Origin: Spirochaetaceae bacterium UBA5556
GTDB taxonomy: Bacteria; Spirochaetota; Spirochaetia; Treponematales; Rectinemataceae
Reading direction: 5' to 3'
Assembly (NCBI GenBank): GCA_002425765.1
Contig: DIMW01000007.1
Span: 1-47,041, forward strand
Length of the DNA: 47,041 bases
Below, piece after piece: positions 1 through 7,265 of the stretch (positions within the stretch are counted from its first letter, which is position 1; every line of letters begins with the position of its first letter). The notes under the pieces are model-generated. The model was given only the letters and a program-made list of their open reading frames with translations, did not search any database and was not told the DNA's origin. The position numbers were made by a program, and so were the translations under genes.

Positions 1-16
1 ACAAAAATAGGGGAAT

Positions 17-493
17 TTAGGTTATATAGGAATGAAAACTATTCTCTATTCCCGTGACTACGATATTTGCTTGAACCCATATTTCTTCACTTAGATTGTT
101 AAATTCAACACTTGGACCATTTTTAGCATCGTATTCATGTAATAGAATCTTTAAGTGATTCCATTGATTTTGAAGGATGACTAGATCGCTTTCATCAGGC
201 TTCTTTATTAAGAATCTTGTTGAATTTTCAAAAGTTCTAATCTTTATTAGATATCCATCGATGTCATCGGCTACAGTTGTATAGTCTTCACCCATGAGCG
301 CCAGCTTTACCGTCCTTTGTATTCCTCCACGGACTTTCCCTGAATCATTGATTAGAACCGAATATTGACCTATGAACCTGGTGATATAGAGGCTTAAGGC
401 TAACGTGAGTCCCAGCACTCCAACCATACCAATAATTATCATTATTATTCTGGATGATAAATGATAAATATGTTGGTGTTTTTTCATTGTCAT
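17..493 (-). pseudogene. N-terminal fragment of a membrane-anchored sensor protein
   Basis: A 158-residue reading frame with a short basic N-terminus and one hydrophobic segment at about residues 14-36. It is followed by a helical extracytoplasmic stretch containing the motif NDSGKVRGGIQR. That motif resembles the N-x-[SA]-G-x-x-R-x-x-x-Q signature of PilJ-type and other four-helix sensor domains at the N-termini of chemoreceptors, histidine kinases and diguanylate cyclases. Such proteins normally return to the membrane and then carry a HAMP, kinase, GGDEF or MCP module. Here a TAA ends the frame at position 17, before a second membrane segment or any output domain. It is therefore probably a truncated gene, or its remainder lies in another frame beyond the window. 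A genuine short sensor-only protein cannot be excluded. No strong Shine-Dalgarno was seen; the first ATG is used. Confidence 0.45.
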
Positions 494-550
494 GGATACA
501 TCAATTTTAATTTGTCATATTTGTTTTGTCTAGCGTTACTTTGAATCGTT

Positions 551-760
551 CTATTCATGCGTCGGCTTCCTTGGTTGTCGAATGTTTTTATTGATGTTCG
601 CTATTCTGGATTTTATCGTAGTAAGGCTGGTAATCTTTCCTCCATGCACGACAATATGCAATTTCCCATACTCGATTGCGCGATCTCCTCGGCGATCTCC
701 AGCAGGTTCTTCTCGAGGCCCTGGATCGAGCACCCACAATATCCAGATATGATAGAAAAT
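551..760 (-). pseudogene. possible frameshifted remnant of a small DUF2292 (YezD)-like protein
   Basis: Two adjoining minus-strand frames together resemble a small DUF2292-type protein. One frame reads LEKNLLEIAEEIA at about 695-735. After a shift, the next reads IEYGKLHIVVHGGKITSL at about 640-693. DUF2292 proteins (about 60 residues, function unknown) combine an N-terminal helix with a short 'YG-x-V-x-I-x-x-x-x-G-x-I' strand region. No start codon is visible upstream in the first frame, so this looks like a decayed gene. The resemblance is recalled, not computed, and the stretch may be non-coding. Competing ORFs on the opposite strand have no recognisable features. Confidence 0.2.
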
Positions 761-902
761 ACTTTTATTGTTGTGTTTCAAGGGGGAAAACCATCGTATT
801 ATGGTGAGGGTCTTCATTTGAGTTTATCTATTGCTCATACGATTTTCTGATGTAGAATATATCAGGTGGACCTCTTTGTTCGTAGTTGAGGGGGTGAGCG
901 AA

Positions 903-1070
903 ATGCCAAGAAAAGTGTATATCGTACTTTTCATTGTGTTGTTGATAGCTGTTGTTATTAGCGTTGATTTATTGTTTTTTAAAAATAGATTCTGGGAAAG
1001 GTTGTTGGTAAATATCGGAATTGTTATGGTGTTTGCAGCCTTCGGATTGAGATTCCTACTAAACACATGA
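903..1070 (+). CDS. small two-helix membrane protein, function unknown
   Basis: A 55-residue protein starting at an ATG preceded by a G-rich Shine-Dalgarno (gaggggg, about 7 bases upstream). A longer in-frame version would begin at 831, but this start fits the ribosome binding site better. Two hydrophobic segments are visible, at about residues 5-22 and 32-50, separated by a short charged loop (FFKNRFWERL). Most residues are thus membrane-embedded as a hairpin. The family is not recognised. The gene stands alone, with the next gene more than 500 bases downstream. Confidence 0.5.
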   Translation: MPRKVYIVLFIVLLIAVVISVDLLFFKNRFWERLLVNIGIVMVFAAFGLRFLLNT

Positions 1071-1647
1071 GAAAAGTGCCGTGAAAAGATTGTGTTGAGG
1101 CAACGCATTGATCGGAACTCGCCAAGAAAGACAAAGATGCATAAGGGCGGAGTACATTCAAATACCCGGTATTTAAAAGATAATCATTAGAATCCAGAAA
1201 GAACGAATCGGCTCATTATACTGAATGTATGTGCCTTCACCACGAACTACCGAAATTATATATCTGTCTTTCCAATGAGTATGTTGAACAATTTATAGGG
1301 ATTAGATTTGAAAGTTATGCACGTTATTATTGATCGACAAAAACAGATCAAATTAGTTGGGTAAATAATTTACTAATATACTATAATACAAATATCTACG
1401 ATTACAATTCAGCTCTTGCGCGAATGTCCTTTAATGATAATAATTCATATTATTACCTCTTTGATAAAGGTATTTATGGTAAAGAGCAATTATAACCAGG
1501 AGGGACCATCTCTTTTTCTAAACAATACCAGATTATTAATCCCCGAAAGGGTCGTACAGCTTTTGCCATTTGGTCTTGGAGCATAACCATTTGTGTAATA
1601 TTGCCGCCGTTGGCGGTGGATTTATCCTTTTTCAAAGGAGAAATGGT
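1071..1647. other. long AT-rich intergenic stretch
   Basis: About 580 bases with no supported gene. The DNA is AT-rich, with several stop codons in each frame. The only local structure noted is a small GC-rich hairpin (ccgcc-gtt-ggcgg) near 1604-1616, shortly before the next gene, followed by the sequence aaaggag that serves as its ribosome binding site. I see no RNA gene or mobile element here. Confidence 0.5.
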
Positions 1648-2172
1648 ATGGCAACAACAGAACGAGACAATTACGTCCGGCTCTGTCTCACGGGTATTAA
1701 AATCGTGTCTTTTAAAGAGGAAGACCACTGTGTCTCGTCCGGTCAACCTTACGATGGCGTCTCTGTAGCGTCAGACGATAAGATTGAAATTAAGGCGGGA
1801 AGACACGGAACAAGTGAAGTAGCGGCTTGGTTCAAAAATTATGCCGCTGAGGGGATTGTCATTGGATGTGATACTGATGATCGGTACCCCTCCAAATTAA
1901 ACTTCGCTGTCTTTGGTACGCTTACATTCGAATTCACTGGTAAAACGTATGTCGTGAAAAAAATGTTGCTAGCTCAAGGACACAGCGCACGCGACAGGAA
2001 TAACTGGTGGACAGGCGGGCCTGAGATGCAAGGTGGTACGATGAATCCTTGGAAAGGTGCAGCTATCGCAACCGCATATGAAAAAAAAGGTATCCTTCCA
2101 TTTGCAAAAGTAGCCTTTATAGCTGATATATTTGACACCAGTAAATTTAATTTGGGGGTTATAGGAGTATAA
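1648..2172 (+). CDS. orphan protein of unknown function (174 aa)
   Basis: A well-formed open frame starting at an ATG 3-4 bases after a ggagaaatggt stretch. The same frame is open back to 1570, but the internal ATG has the aaaggag Shine-Dalgarno. The protein is soluble in appearance, with no signal peptide or membrane segment. It alternates strand-like segments and has a glycine- and tryptophan-rich centre (GHSARDRNNWWTGGPEMQGG, about residues 115-134). The composition suggests a compact beta-rich domain. I do not recognise the family and give no function. It is unlinked to neighbours: intergenic stretches of several hundred bases lie on both sides. Confidence 0.55.
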   Translation: MATTERDNYVRLCLTGIKIVSFKEEDHCVSSGQPYDGVSVASDDKIEIKAGRHGTSEVAAWFKNYAAEGIVIGCDTDDRYPSKLNFAVFGTLTFEFTGKTYVVKKMLLAQGHSARDRNNWWTGGPEMQGGTMNPWKGAAIATAYEKKGILPFAKVAFIADIFDTSKFNLGVIGV

Positions 2173-2200
2173 AATTCGACACACGTTCCCTGGTTATCAG

Positions 2201-2250
2201 TTCATGGCACGGCTAAATGCCAGATATTGACATACAAACCGTGCCATGAA
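2201..2250. repeat. perfect 12-bp inverted repeat with 26-base spacer
   Basis: The arms TTCATGGCACGG (2201-2212) and CCGTGCCATGAA (2239-2250) are exact reverse complements. The hairpin lies about 30 bases after the stop of the orphan gene. The 26-base loop and lack of a T-tract argue against an ordinary intrinsic terminator. A protein-binding or recombination site, or the end of a short mobile repeat, is possible. A second, smaller hairpin follows directly. Confidence 0.6.
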
Positions 2251-2251
2251 T

Positions 2252-2267
2252 GCTTCACGGGTGAAGC
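2252..2267. repeat. small hairpin, gcttcac-gg-gtgaagc
   Basis: Perfect 7-bp stem with a two-base loop, one base after the larger inverted repeat. There is no T-run beside it. Together the two structures may form a composite transcription end or a repeat unit; the function is unknown. Confidence 0.45.
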
Positions 2268-2526
2268 GAGCGTTTTCAATAACCCCGGATTCAAGGGCGA
2301 AGCGCAACAGAAAGGATGTTTAGTAGAATATTTAATAAGGACCTGGATGCATCCATATTCGTAAAGAAAAGGAAAAATTCTGATATTCGAAAGTTAGTTA
2401 CTTCTGAAACTGGCTTTGCATTTGTTCCGGTTTCGTTGAAACCGTGGTACGCAAATGCTGCGATAAAAGGTTGCCCTTTCAAAACTCGTCCGACTTTTGA
2501 GAGGGCCTCATCTATTATACTATTAC

Positions 2527-2557
2527 TATATAAGAACTCTTTTAGGAGTTCTATATA
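2527..2557 (+). promoter_or_regulatory. hairpin abutting the blc ribosome binding site
   Basis: The sequence TATATAAGAACTC (2527-2539) pairs with GAGTTCTATATA (2546-2557) with one bulged base. It forms a stem of about 12 bp directly before the aggaggg Shine-Dalgarno at 2557-2563. In the mRNA this could alter access to the ribosome binding site or protect the 5' end. The roughly 250 bases before it (2270-2526) hold no supported gene. Confidence 0.4.
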
Positions 2558-2566
2558 GGAGGGCGT

Positions 2567-3097
2567 ATGAAAAGGGGATTTGTTTTTGGCATGACTCTTC
2601 TTGCTGGAACGGTTTTTCTTTCTGCGTGCGCGACGCTCCCAAAAGGGGCGAGTGTGATAGATCACTTTGAAAAGGGAAAGTATCTGGGGAAATGGTATGA
2701 AATCGCCCGCTTTGATTTCTCCTTCGAAAGAAACCTCAACAATACGACCGCCGAATATTCACTACGACCAGATGGAACAATCAATGTAAAAAACCGGGGA
2801 TTCAATTACGTCACCAAGAAATGGCAGGAGGCAAACGGTAAGGCTAGGTTCAGGGGGGATGATACGGTCGCTGCACTAGAAGTCTCTTTCTTCGGACCAT
2901 TCTATGGGGCCTACAATGTCATCGCATTGGATGCAGACTATCAGTATGCGCTCGTCGCGGGAAGCAATTTAAAGTATCTCTGGATACTCTCAAGAACGAC
3001 GACGATACCAGACACCATACGCACCAACTATCTTATGATCGCACAAGGCCTTGGGTACGATGTCACAAAACTGATCTGGGTCGAGCATAATCAATAA
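2567..3097 (+). CDS. blc: outer-membrane lipoprotein Blc (bacterial lipocalin)
   Basis: 176 residues with an N-terminal lipoprotein signal ending in the lipobox LSAC (Cys21). Acylation and anchoring in the outer membrane are therefore expected. The mature part shows the lipocalin signature GKWYEIAR, the first strand G-x-W motif, at about residues 41-48. The length is normal for Blc. Blc-type lipocalins bind fatty acids or lysophospholipids in an eight-stranded barrel and are linked to membrane stress and lipid recycling. The start has a textbook Shine-Dalgarno (aggagg, 4-5 bases). The gene is monocistronic and preceded by a hairpin that may regulate translation. Confidence 0.9.
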   Translation: MKRGFVFGMTLLAGTVFLSACATLPKGASVIDHFEKGKYLGKWYEIARFDFSFERNLNNTTAEYSLRPDGTINVKNRGFNYVTKKWQEANGKARFRGDDTVAALEVSFFGPFYGAYNVIALDADYQYALVAGSNLKYLWILSRTTTIPDTIRTNYLMIAQGLGYDVTKLIWVEHNQ

Positions 3098-3414
3098 ATA
3101 ATGCTTTTGCCTTACGGCCCAGGTCCCCTAAAGGTTAAGTCTAAAGGTGATATTTGGAAATGGACGATACCGATATCCTCCGAGGAGAACCAGTGAGACC
3201 TAATCAGTACAGCGGTGAAAAGCGACGAAAGGAATAGCGTTACTTATATTCTGAAGGCGCTCAATGCACCACCTGTTTATTACCGCGATTGTGTGACATA
3301 CTGCACTCAGCTTAAAGAAATGGATTGAAGGATATCCATGATTCAGCAAATCTACGCAAGTCGTGGATATATGTCATAAGATGCTCGTCATAATTCGAGC
3401 GAAGGATATGTTGT
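3098..3414. other. intergenic leader region with hairpin 3383-3400
   Basis: 317 bases without a supported gene. The part next to the RNA-binding protein gene holds a hairpin GCTCG-tcataatt-CGAGC (3383-3400). It is immediately followed by gaagga, the likely ribosome binding site. Long structured leaders are common before bacterial RRM and cold-shock genes, so this may be a 5' UTR. That role is inferred only. Confidence 0.4.
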
Positions 3415-3687
3415 ATGGGAAAGAAAATTTACGTGGGGAATCTGAGCTATAATACCACAGATGCAAACCTTCGGGATCTTTTTCAGACGTATGGTACTGT
3501 AGTCTCTGCACAAGTCATCATGGATCGCTATACGGGTAAATCCAAAGGCTTTGGCTTTGTGGAGATGGGTTCAAACGAAGAAGCTGCCAAGGCAATTTCG
3601 GGAACCAATGGTACCGAGATTGATGGACGCGCGATCAAGGTGAACGAGGCGATGGATAAACCCCGTCGCGACAACAATCGTTACTGA
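3415..3687 (+). CDS. single-RRM RNA-binding protein
   Basis: 90 residues forming one RNA recognition motif. RNP2 is IYVGNL at residues 5-10 and RNP1 is KGFGFVEM at about residues 43-50, both with the aromatic residues that stack on RNA bases. A short basic, Asn/Arg-rich tail (KPRRDNNRY) follows. Such stand-alone RRM proteins occur in cyanobacteria, spirochaetes and other bacteria and bind single-stranded RNA, often with cold or stress regulation. The start ATG follows gaagga by about 8 bases. The gene is monocistronic and ends before a strong intrinsic terminator. Confidence 0.9.
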   Translation: MGKKIYVGNLSYNTTDANLRDLFQTYGTVVSAQVIMDRYTGKSKGFGFVEMGSNEEAAKAISGTNGTEIDGRAIKVNEAMDKPRRDNNRY

Positions 3688-3707
3688 GCGCAGGAACTAA
3701 GTAACGA

Positions 3708-3745
3708 AAGGGGCTGCCTAAAAGCTAGTCAGCCCCTTGTTATAG
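3708..3745 (+). terminator. intrinsic terminator of the RRM gene
   Basis: Perfect stem AAGGGGCTG (3708-3716) / CAGCCCCTT (3730-3738) followed by tgttat. It lies 20 bases after the RRM stop codon. Confidence 0.75.
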
Positions 3746-3844
3746 AAACAGGATTTTTCTGCTTTCTGCATCAAAAAATATTCATGTGTTGTTTTTGCCT
3801 TAAATATACTTTACAAATAGTAAGTATGGAGCCAAGCTCTTTCC

Positions 3845-4189
3845 ATGCTCCCAGACAATCTCCTCAACCGTATCTTCTTTGAAAACTATGAAACCGGCAT
3901 CAAGAGACTCCCTTATGGTGCTATCGATCTCGTCAACGCCAACCGGAAGTGCTCCCGGGACGACCTGATATGCGTGAAGTCCAATCCCGTGGGATTCCTT
4001 AACTCTCACCACATGCCCATGCGCCAGCATGAGCTCGTGCTTGTCATGTACCGGAGGCTGCCCACCTACAATCCCCAGATGTCGAAGAGCGCGCCGCGCG
4101 TGGCGACGGTTTTGAAGCAGGCAGATGGGAGGACGTTCGCAATTTATAGATCGGGAGTAGTAGATAAATACTATTTACCCCAGAATTGA
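3845..4189 (+). pseudogene. degraded DNA methyltransferase fragment (N4/N6 type)
   Basis: The frame reads like a shortened modification methylase. The start (DNLLNRIFFENYETGIKRLP, then GAIDLV) matches the target-recognition entry before the catalytic motif. The later part (ICVKSNPVGFLNSHH, MRQHELVLVMYRRLPTYNPQ) matches the conserved C-terminal block of phage-type adenine/cytosine-N4 methyltransferases. The catalytic (D/N)PP(Y/W) motif and about 60-70 residues that should lie between these blocks are missing: GAIDLV runs into NANRKCSRDD instead. An internal deletion has therefore removed the active site. The C-terminus is also short. I conclude it is an inactive relic of a phage or mobile element. 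It sits next to the 3' end of tRNA-Pro, a typical integration spot. The family call is from memory of conserved blocks. Confidence 0.6.
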
Positions 4190-4304
4190 TTAAATATCGG
4201 CTTGTACACAGTAAAGGGTTTTCGATGGTATTTTAAGCCATAAAACGCCCATTTCAAGTGTCAATTTTTGTGCGGAAAAGTGTGCTTGTAAGTTATTATA
4301 ATAT

Positions 4305-4336
4305 AATAAAAAAGCCGCTCACGAAGAGCGGCTTTT
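4305..4336 (-). terminator. intrinsic terminator of tRNA-Pro
   Basis: Stem GCCGCTC (4314-4320) / GAGCGGC (4326-4332). On the minus strand it is followed by a run of T residues (the a-tract at 4308-4313). It lies just downstream of the tRNA-Pro gene. Confidence 0.8.
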
Positions 4337-4343
4337 CGATCTG

Positions 4344-4416
4344 TCGGGCTGAGAGGATTTGAACCTCCGACATCTTGGTCCCGAACCAAGCGCGCTAGCC
4401 CCTGCGCTACAGCCCG
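4344..4416 (-). tRNA. tRNA-Pro (anticodon CGG)
   Basis: A full cloverleaf can be drawn on the minus strand. The acceptor stem is CGGGCTG/CAGCCCG with discriminator A. The D-stem is GCGC/GCGC. The anticodon stem CTTGG/CCAAG has loop TTCGGGA, giving anticodon CGG (codon CCG). The T-stem is GGAGG/CCTCT with loop TTCAAAT. The 73-nt length is normal. CCA is not encoded. The gene has its own terminator and is cotranscribed with, or follows, tRNA-Asp. Its 3' end faces the AT-rich region with the methyltransferase relic. Confidence 0.95.
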
Positions 4417-4466
4417 AAAAATACCAAAAAACAGTGCACATCCCCGCCGGATGCCGCACTGACATA

Positions 4467-4497
4467 TAAAAAAGCCCGTCGCGCGGCGGACGGGTTT
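4467..4497 (-). terminator. intrinsic terminator between the two tRNA genes
   Basis: Stem GCCCGTC (4474-4480) / GGACGGG (4488-4494), with the a-tract at 4468-4473 giving T residues on the minus strand. It ends the tRNA-Asp transcript, possibly incompletely. No convincing separate promoter was found for tRNA-Pro. Confidence 0.75.
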
Positions 4498-4560
4498 AAT
4501 TCCGCATAACGCGGAGCCGCACAGATACGCGCCTGCGCGCATGCACTATGCAGCGGTGAT

Positions 4561-4635
4561 CGGGAGCGACGGGGCTTGAACCCGCGATCTCCGGCTTGAC
4601 AGGCCAGCGCGATAAACCAGCTTCGCTACGCCCCC
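4561..4635 (-). tRNA. tRNA-Asp (anticodon GTC)
   Basis: A 75-nt cloverleaf on the minus strand. The acceptor is GGGGGCG/CGCTCCC with discriminator G, as usual for Asp. The D-stem is GCGA/TCGC. The anticodon stem CTGGC/GCCGG has loop CTGTCAA, giving anticodon GTC. The T-stem is GCGGG/CCCGT with loop TTCAAGC. CCA is not encoded. It is driven by a consensus promoter at 4658-4686. Confidence 0.95.
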
Positions 4636-4657
4636 ATGTCATTGCTGACGGAATGCT

Positions 4658-4686
4658 ACTATACCGGCGCTTCTTTCTTGTGTCAA
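4658..4686 (-). promoter_or_regulatory. sigma-70-type promoter for tRNA-Asp
   Basis: Reading the minus strand: -35 TTGACA (4681-4686), a spacer of exactly 17 bases, and -10 TATAGT (4658-4663). This is a near-consensus housekeeping promoter, with the expected start about 15 bases upstream of the mature tRNA 5' end at 4635. The -35 box overlaps the last codon region of the upstream methyltransferase gene. Confidence 0.85.
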
Positions 4687-6002
4687 TAGGATATAAGAAC
4701 GGCCCCTGTCTTCTGGTCGAATTCCAGAGATTCCTGCCTGAATCCCCGAGGTCGCACGTCTTCATGGAGGGTGGGAGGGAGCAACAGAAGTGCACCCGAA
4801 TCTGGCAAGATTTTTTGCTTGTTGGTGGAGATCAGTGTATAGCCCAAAGGGGAGCAGGCATATTTGCCGCTTCTGTCGCCGGGCAGCGCAAAGGCATCCG
4901 AGATTATACGGCAGGCGAGTCCATCTGTGCTCTTTTCAGCCACCACTGTCGGTTGGATACGGGAGCTCTTCTCATGGCACTGGGGACTCTCGCGGCCTGG
5001 TTTTTGCCGTATGGCCTTGTTTTTTACAAAAAGAAAGCTGAAGGACAATTTTTCTTTTGAGAGCCCGGCTTCTTCGGAGAGAGTGCCGAGCCAACTCGGA
5101 GCAAATTCGGCAGGGATTGAGAAATGGCACCATGGATATTTTGCTCTTGGCGAAGGCATGCGGACTGGGGTGAGGGCGCGGGGATGGCTTGTCAGGTATT
5201 CTTGCCCGCTCTTGAAGATGCCAGGCATGGGGCAGGCGTACATGTGAGGGCATGGGGCCGTGATTTCACTACCATTTACAATTGCGGCCGCCCTCATCGC
5301 GCTCAGAAGACTGCCGGACCGAGGCTCCCCGGGCTCGACGATGAGCATTTTACCTTGGGGAGCGCAATACGGGGCAATCCGGCGATACAGTTCTGCGGCA
5401 TCCTCGGAGAGTGTCCCTTCATGGTGCCAGAAAAATTCATTGAACACGTTTATCGCGCAGAAGAGGTCCGCTCTCTCACGCAGGGGCTCGCCGAAGCGCG
5501 CATGCTTCAGCTCGATTTTCCAGGGAAGAAGCTCTCCTCCATGTTTGGCGGCGAGCAGCTCAAGGATGAGCTTGCCGGCTTCCATAATACGTGGTGCCCG
5601 GTCCGCGCATATGAAGGTGAGTGGCGTTTTTCTTAATTCGGGCTTTGCGCAGTAGAGCGCGAGAGGAAAGGTGAGCGGGCCAGACCCCATATCGATGATC
5701 GTGGCATCGGGGTTGAGTTCAAGAGGGAGTTCCGTCAGGAGAGCGACGAGCCGCACGAGATTCCACGGCATGAAATAGCGAAGGTAGGCGGAAAAGAAGG
5801 CGGGGTCGTTAAGATAATCGATGGGGCGATGCGCTCTCTCCATCGTGAGCGAACGCCACAGGTCCCGAATGTTGTAGCGGAGACTCACGCGTCTGCGTTC
5901 CGGGATTGGGTTCGCCTCATCGATGCACACGGGGAGTCTCTGCAGCGCTGACATCGCATCTTCGCCGATTCGAAATTTATAGAGAAGGGTATGTTCGCTC
6001 AT
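4683..6002 (-). CDS. Rsm22-like small-subunit rRNA methyltransferase
   Basis: 439 residues of the Rsm22 family, SAM-dependent methyltransferase-like proteins linked to assembly of the small ribosomal subunit. The SAM-binding motif I is IIDMGSGPLTFPL at about residues 100-112. The family's cysteine cluster region follows (CPHMYACPMPG about residue 250; WCHFS about residue 293), thought to bind a metal or Fe-S centre. After about residue 330 comes an extra tail of roughly 110 residues, rich in Ser, Lys and Arg and without a recognisable domain. The gene is downstream of tdh on the same strand, 99 bases apart. The stop overlaps the promoter of the tRNA genes. Confidence 0.75.
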   Translation of the reverse strand: MSEHTLLYKFRIGEDAMSALQRLPVCIDEANPIPERRRVSLRYNIRDLWRSLTMERAHRPIDYLNDPAFFSAYLRYFMPWNLVRLVALLTELPLELNPDATIIDMGSGPLTFPLALYCAKPELRKTPLTFICADRAPRIMEAGKLILELLAAKHGGELLPWKIELKHARFGEPLRERADLFCAINVFNEFFWHHEGTLSEDAAELYRRIAPYCAPQGKMLIVEPGEPRSGSLLSAMRAAAIVNGSEITAPCPHMYACPMPGIFKSGQEYLTSHPRALTPVRMPSPRAKYPWCHFSIPAEFAPSWLGTLSEEAGLSKEKLSFSFLFVKNKAIRQKPGRESPQCHEKSSRIQPTVVAEKSTDGLACRIISDAFALPGDRSGKYACSPLGYTLISTNKQKILPDSGALLLLPPTLHEDVRPRGFRQESLEFDQKTGAVLISY

Positions 6003-6101
6003 GAGGCGACTATATCATATCCCAAAAATTTTTTCGTGGGGAGCTTAGGTAGGGTGGCGTTTCACTGCCATGATAGCTCCTCAGCCCCCGCACAGATGCC
6101 T

Positions 6102-7127
6102 TTACTCGAGGCTGAGTATTACTTTACCAGCCTCACCGGAGAGCATCGCCGCAAAGCCCTTCTCGAAATCGTCGAAGGAGAATCGATGCGTAATGACCGG
6201 GCTGATGTCGAGGCCCGATAGCAGCATCGTCTGCATCTTGTACCACGTCTCGAATATTTCGCGGCCGTAGACTCCCTTGATGAAGAGCCCCTTGAAGATG
6301 ACGCGCGACCAGTCGATGCCGGCGCCATCAGGCAGAAGACCGAGAAGGGCCATGCGTCCGCCATTGTACATGTTCTCTATCATCTGCTCGAGGGCTTGGG
6401 GACTGCCTGACATCTCCATCCCAATATCGAACCCGCCAACCATACCGAGCTCTTTCTGTACCGTCTTGAGGTCTTCTTTCGCGACGTTGACGACGCGCGT
6501 CGCGCCAAGTTTTTTGGCGAGCTCGAGGCGCCAAGGATTGACATCCGTCACCACTACATTGCGCGCTCCCACATGCCGAGCGATCGCGGCCGCCATGCAG
6601 CCGATCGGCCCGGCCCCGGTGATGAGCACATCTTCTCCCACCATGTCGAACGAGAGGGCGGTATGCGTGGCATTGCCAAAGGGATCGAAGATAGCCGCGA
6701 TTTCGTCGGGAATGGCTTCATGCACATGCCACGCGTTCCGGGCGGGAACAGAGAGATATTCGGCAAAACATCCATCGCGGTTGACGCCTATGCCCACAGT
6801 GTTCGGGCACAGATGATGTCTGCCCGCGCGGCAGGCCCTGCAGACACCGCACCAGATGTGTCCTTCTGCTGATACCCGCTCGCCAATTTTGTAGCCCTCT
6901 ACCGAGCGCCCCATATCCACGATTTCACCGACGAATTCATGCCCCACGGTCTGCCCAAGATGAATTGTACGTTGGGCCCAGGTATCCCATTTCCAGATAT
7001 GTACATCAGTACCACAGATGGCGGTTTTTTTGACTTTTATGAGAAGATCGTTGTCGCCGATTTTAGGAACGGGAACATCTTCCATCCAGAGCCCAGACTC
7101 GTTTTTTCGCTTTACAAGCGCTTTCAT
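6102..7127 (-). CDS. tdh: L-threonine 3-dehydrogenase
   Basis: 341 residues, the normal length for the zinc-dependent medium-chain dehydrogenase Tdh. It oxidises L-threonine with NAD+ to 2-amino-3-ketobutyrate, which is then cleaved to glycine and acetyl-CoA or decays to aminoacetone. Catalytic zinc ligands are Cys38 (AICGTDVH) and His63-Glu64 (GHE). The structural zinc is held by Cys93, Cys96, Cys99 and Cys107. The Rossmann motif GAGPIG lies at about residues 170-175. The start was chosen at the ATG with agaaaggagcact upstream; the frame is open further upstream but without a ribosome site. The usual partner gene kbl is not in the window. A hairpin lies in the leader. Confidence 0.9.
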   Translation of the reverse strand: MKALVKRKNESGLWMEDVPVPKIGDNDLLIKVKKTAICGTDVHIWKWDTWAQRTIHLGQTVGHEFVGEIVDMGRSVEGYKIGERVSAEGHIWCGVCRACRAGRHHLCPNTVGIGVNRDGCFAEYLSVPARNAWHVHEAIPDEIAAIFDPFGNATHTALSFDMVGEDVLITGAGPIGCMAAAIARHVGARNVVVTDVNPWRLELAKKLGATRVVNVAKEDLKTVQKELGMVGGFDIGMEMSGSPQALEQMIENMYNGGRMALLGLLPDGAGIDWSRVIFKGLFIKGVYGREIFETWYKMQTMLLSGLDISPVITHRFSFDDFEKGFAAMLSGEAGKVILSLE

Positions 7128-7140
7128 AGTGCTCCTTTCT

Positions 7141-7176
7141 GTCCACGCGGAGGCGTCGAAGTGCAAAGACGTGGAC
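7141..7176 (-). promoter_or_regulatory. leader hairpin upstream of tdh
   Basis: A perfect 7-bp stem GTCCACG (7141-7147) / CGTGGAC (7170-7176) in the presumed tdh leader, just before the Shine-Dalgarno. A -10-like TATACT on the minus strand (7202-7207) lies further upstream. The stem could regulate translation or mRNA stability. No riboswitch class is recognised. Confidence 0.35.
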
Positions 7177-7265
7177 CGTCGTGGATCAATCTTCAATTTT
7201 CAGTATACTCCTTCTAATTCGAATGAGGAATGCGAAAAATGAAATAACCTACACACCGCGTTACC

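Noticed and set aside
3800..4030. 76-codon minus-strand frame
   Set aside because: It overlaps the methyltransferase relic on the plus strand, which has recognisable blocks; the minus frame has none.
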